DNA of 6,545 nt from an uncultured Acetatifactor sp. (GTDB taxonomy: Bacteria; Bacillota; Clostridia; Lachnospirales; Lachnospiraceae). Made by a program: the position numbers and the translations under genes. Under the pieces are notes generated by a model, which was given only the letters and a program-made list of their open reading frames with translations, did not search any database and was not told where the DNA came from. Position 1 is the stretch's first letter. The number at the start of each line of letters is the position of its first letter. Below are positions 5,430-6,545 of the stretch, piece by piece. The stretch spans positions 1-6,545 of the forward strand of contig CAJTLR010000118.1 of the NCBI GenBank assembly GCA_910577185.1, written 5' to 3'.

Positions 5430-6545
5430 ATGAGAGGAAGAAAAAAGGCATATGTTTTGCTTCTTGTGGGGCTGCTATGGCTGTATGGCTGTGGCAGTCC
5501 TTCTCCCGATTCTGACGTAATGGCAGATATAGGGGAAGAATCAGAGTTGGATTTGGATATATCAGATCTGGATTCAGGAGAAGAACTGGTTTATGAGAGA
5601 AGCTTAGAGTTACAGTATGCGGAAAATTTTAAAGTTGATTATTATGAGGGTGGTTATACCCTGCTTACGATAACAATGGATGGCACGCAGTTTTTGATTG
5701 TACCGGAAAATGGGGATGTACCGCAAACTTTAGATAAAGAAATTGTGGTGCTTAGGCGTCCGATGAAAGACATCTATCTTGTGGCATCTTCGGCGATGGA
5801 TATTTTCAGTGAATTGGATGGATTAAATTCTATTACTTTTTCAGGGCAAAAGGAAGATGGCTGGTTTATTGAAGCAGCCAGAGAGGAAATGCAAAAGGGT
5901 AATATCCTTTATGCGGGTAAATACAGCAAGCCGGATTATGAATTGCTTGTTTCAAATCATTGTGCGCTTGCCATAGAAAATATGATGATTTCGCATTCGC
6001 CTGAAGTAGTGGAAAATCTGGAAAACTTTGGAATCCCTGTTATGATAGACTATTCCAGTTATGAGTCACATCCGCTTGGCAGGGTAGAATGGGTGAAATT
6101 TTATGGGGCGCTGCTTGGAAAGGAAGAGGAGGCAGAAAGGATATTTATGGATCAGACAGCAATTCTTGAGAGAGTAAGTGCATCTGAGAGAACAGATAAA
6201 ACAGTAGCCTTCTTTTTCATTACTTCCAATGGTATGGTACAGGTACGCCAATCTTCTGATTATGTTCCGAAGATGATAGAACTTGCAGGTGGCAATTATA
6301 TCTTTCAAAATTTAGGCGATCCTGAAACGAAGCGTTCTACCATGAATATACAGGTAGAAGAATTTTATGCCAGTGCGAAAGATGCGGATTTTCTGATTTA
6401 TAACAGCTCTATTGATGGAGGCGTTTCCAATGTAGAGGAGTTGCTTGATAAATGTGAACTGCTTGCGGATTTCAAGGCTGTGGAGAATGGAAATGTGTGG
6501 TGTACAACAAACGATATGTACCAGCAATCCCTTGCAATTGGATAT
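5430..6545 (+). CDS. ABC transporter substrate-binding lipoprotein, BtuF/FecB class (partial, 3' end outside window)
   Basis: An open frame of 372 codons runs to the window edge without a stop. The signal peptide ends LYGC with lipidated C21, followed by an acidic linker (~26-55). The rest matches the cobalamin/siderophore (type III, Peripla_BP_2) binding-protein fold. It includes the family-typical stretches GKYSKPDYELL (from ~163), LAIENMMISHSPEVVENL, GIPVMIDYSSYESHPLGRVEW (S209-W221 region) and GGNYIF. It captures the substrate outside the cell and hands it to a membrane permease. The ATG at 5430 is preferred over the in-frame ATG at 5418 because GGGGAA (5420-5425) is well placed for 5430 and nothing precedes 5418. 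It follows the NEAT-like gene by 19 bases. B12 riboswitch control favours a corrinoid substrate, while haem or a siderophore remains possible. A FecCD/BtuC permease and BtuD-type ATPase should follow. Confidence 0.88.
   Translation, partial: MRGRKKAYVLLLVGLLWLYGCGSPSPDSDVMADIGEESELDLDISDLDSGEELVYERSLELQYAENFKVDYYEGGYTLLTITMDGTQFLIVPENGDVPQTLDKEIVVLRRPMKDIYLVASSAMDIFSELDGLNSITFSGQKEDGWFIEAAREEMQKGNILYAGKYSKPDYELLVSNHCALAIENMMISHSPEVVENLENFGIPVMIDYSSYESHPLGRVEWVKFYGALLGKEEEAERIFMDQTAILERVSASERTDKTVAFFFITSNGMVQVRQSSDYVPKMIELAGGNYIFQNLGDPETKRSTMNIQVEEFYASAKDADFLIYNSSIDGGVSNVEELLDKCELLADFKAVENGNVWCTTNDMYQQSLAIGY

Noticed and set aside
1..6545. CRISPR arrays, tRNA or rRNA genes, insertion sequences, terminal repeats
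   Set aside because: No regularly spaced direct repeats, tRNA-like cloverleaf, transposase or paired terminal repeats were found on reading both strands.

Overview
The window looks like DNA from a gut-type Firmicute of the class Clostridia, most likely Lachnospiraceae. The evidence is moderate GC content, AGGAGG-type ribosome binding sites, a Firmicute-style MobA/MobL relaxase, and a run of lipoproteins under a cobalamin riboswitch. The assignment rests on protein style only. All genes that can be supported lie on the + strand.

Positions 1-1872 are a mobilization module. The first ~170 bases are dense in inverted repeats. One perfect 8-bp hairpin is followed at once by GTAAACTGCCC, which resembles the nick region of IncQ/RSF1010-type transfer origins, so this is a candidate oriT. 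A 565-residue relaxase (start 175) follows, with an HxH metal-binding motif and a long charged, coiled-coil C-terminal half. Positions 1873-2058 are non-coding and hold an extended -10 promoter for the next gene.

Positions 2059-2751 encode a 230-residue protein not recognised outright. Its C-terminal half resembles the clostridial stand-alone 'B12-dependent methionine synthase activation domain' proteins, but the SAM-binding RxxPGY-like motif is degraded and a four-cysteine cluster is present.

Positions 2752-3231 are a regulatory leader: a strong promoter (TTGACA-16-TATACT with TG extension), a clear cobalamin riboswitch aptamer, a ~115-base linker with competing pairings, a convincing intrinsic terminator, a further small hairpin and a ribosome binding site. 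The layout predicts that cobalamin shuts off the operon by premature termination.

Positions 3232-6545 are the controlled operon, with gaps of 16 and 19 bases between genes. It encodes three successive lipoproteins: a surface-anchored CbiK-type sirohydrochlorin cobaltochelatase homologue, a lipoprotein with two tandem beta-rich NEAT-like domains behind an acidic linker, and a BtuF/FecB-class ABC transporter substrate-binding protein that runs off the window. A FecCD/BtuC permease and an ATPase would be expected beyond the right edge. Together they suggest a cell-surface system for capturing a corrinoid, another tetrapyrrole, or cobalt, passing it to an ABC importer and switched off when cobalamin is plentiful. 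The co-directional relaxase raises the possibility that this B12-responsive locus is cargo of a mobilizable element, but no element end is visible.
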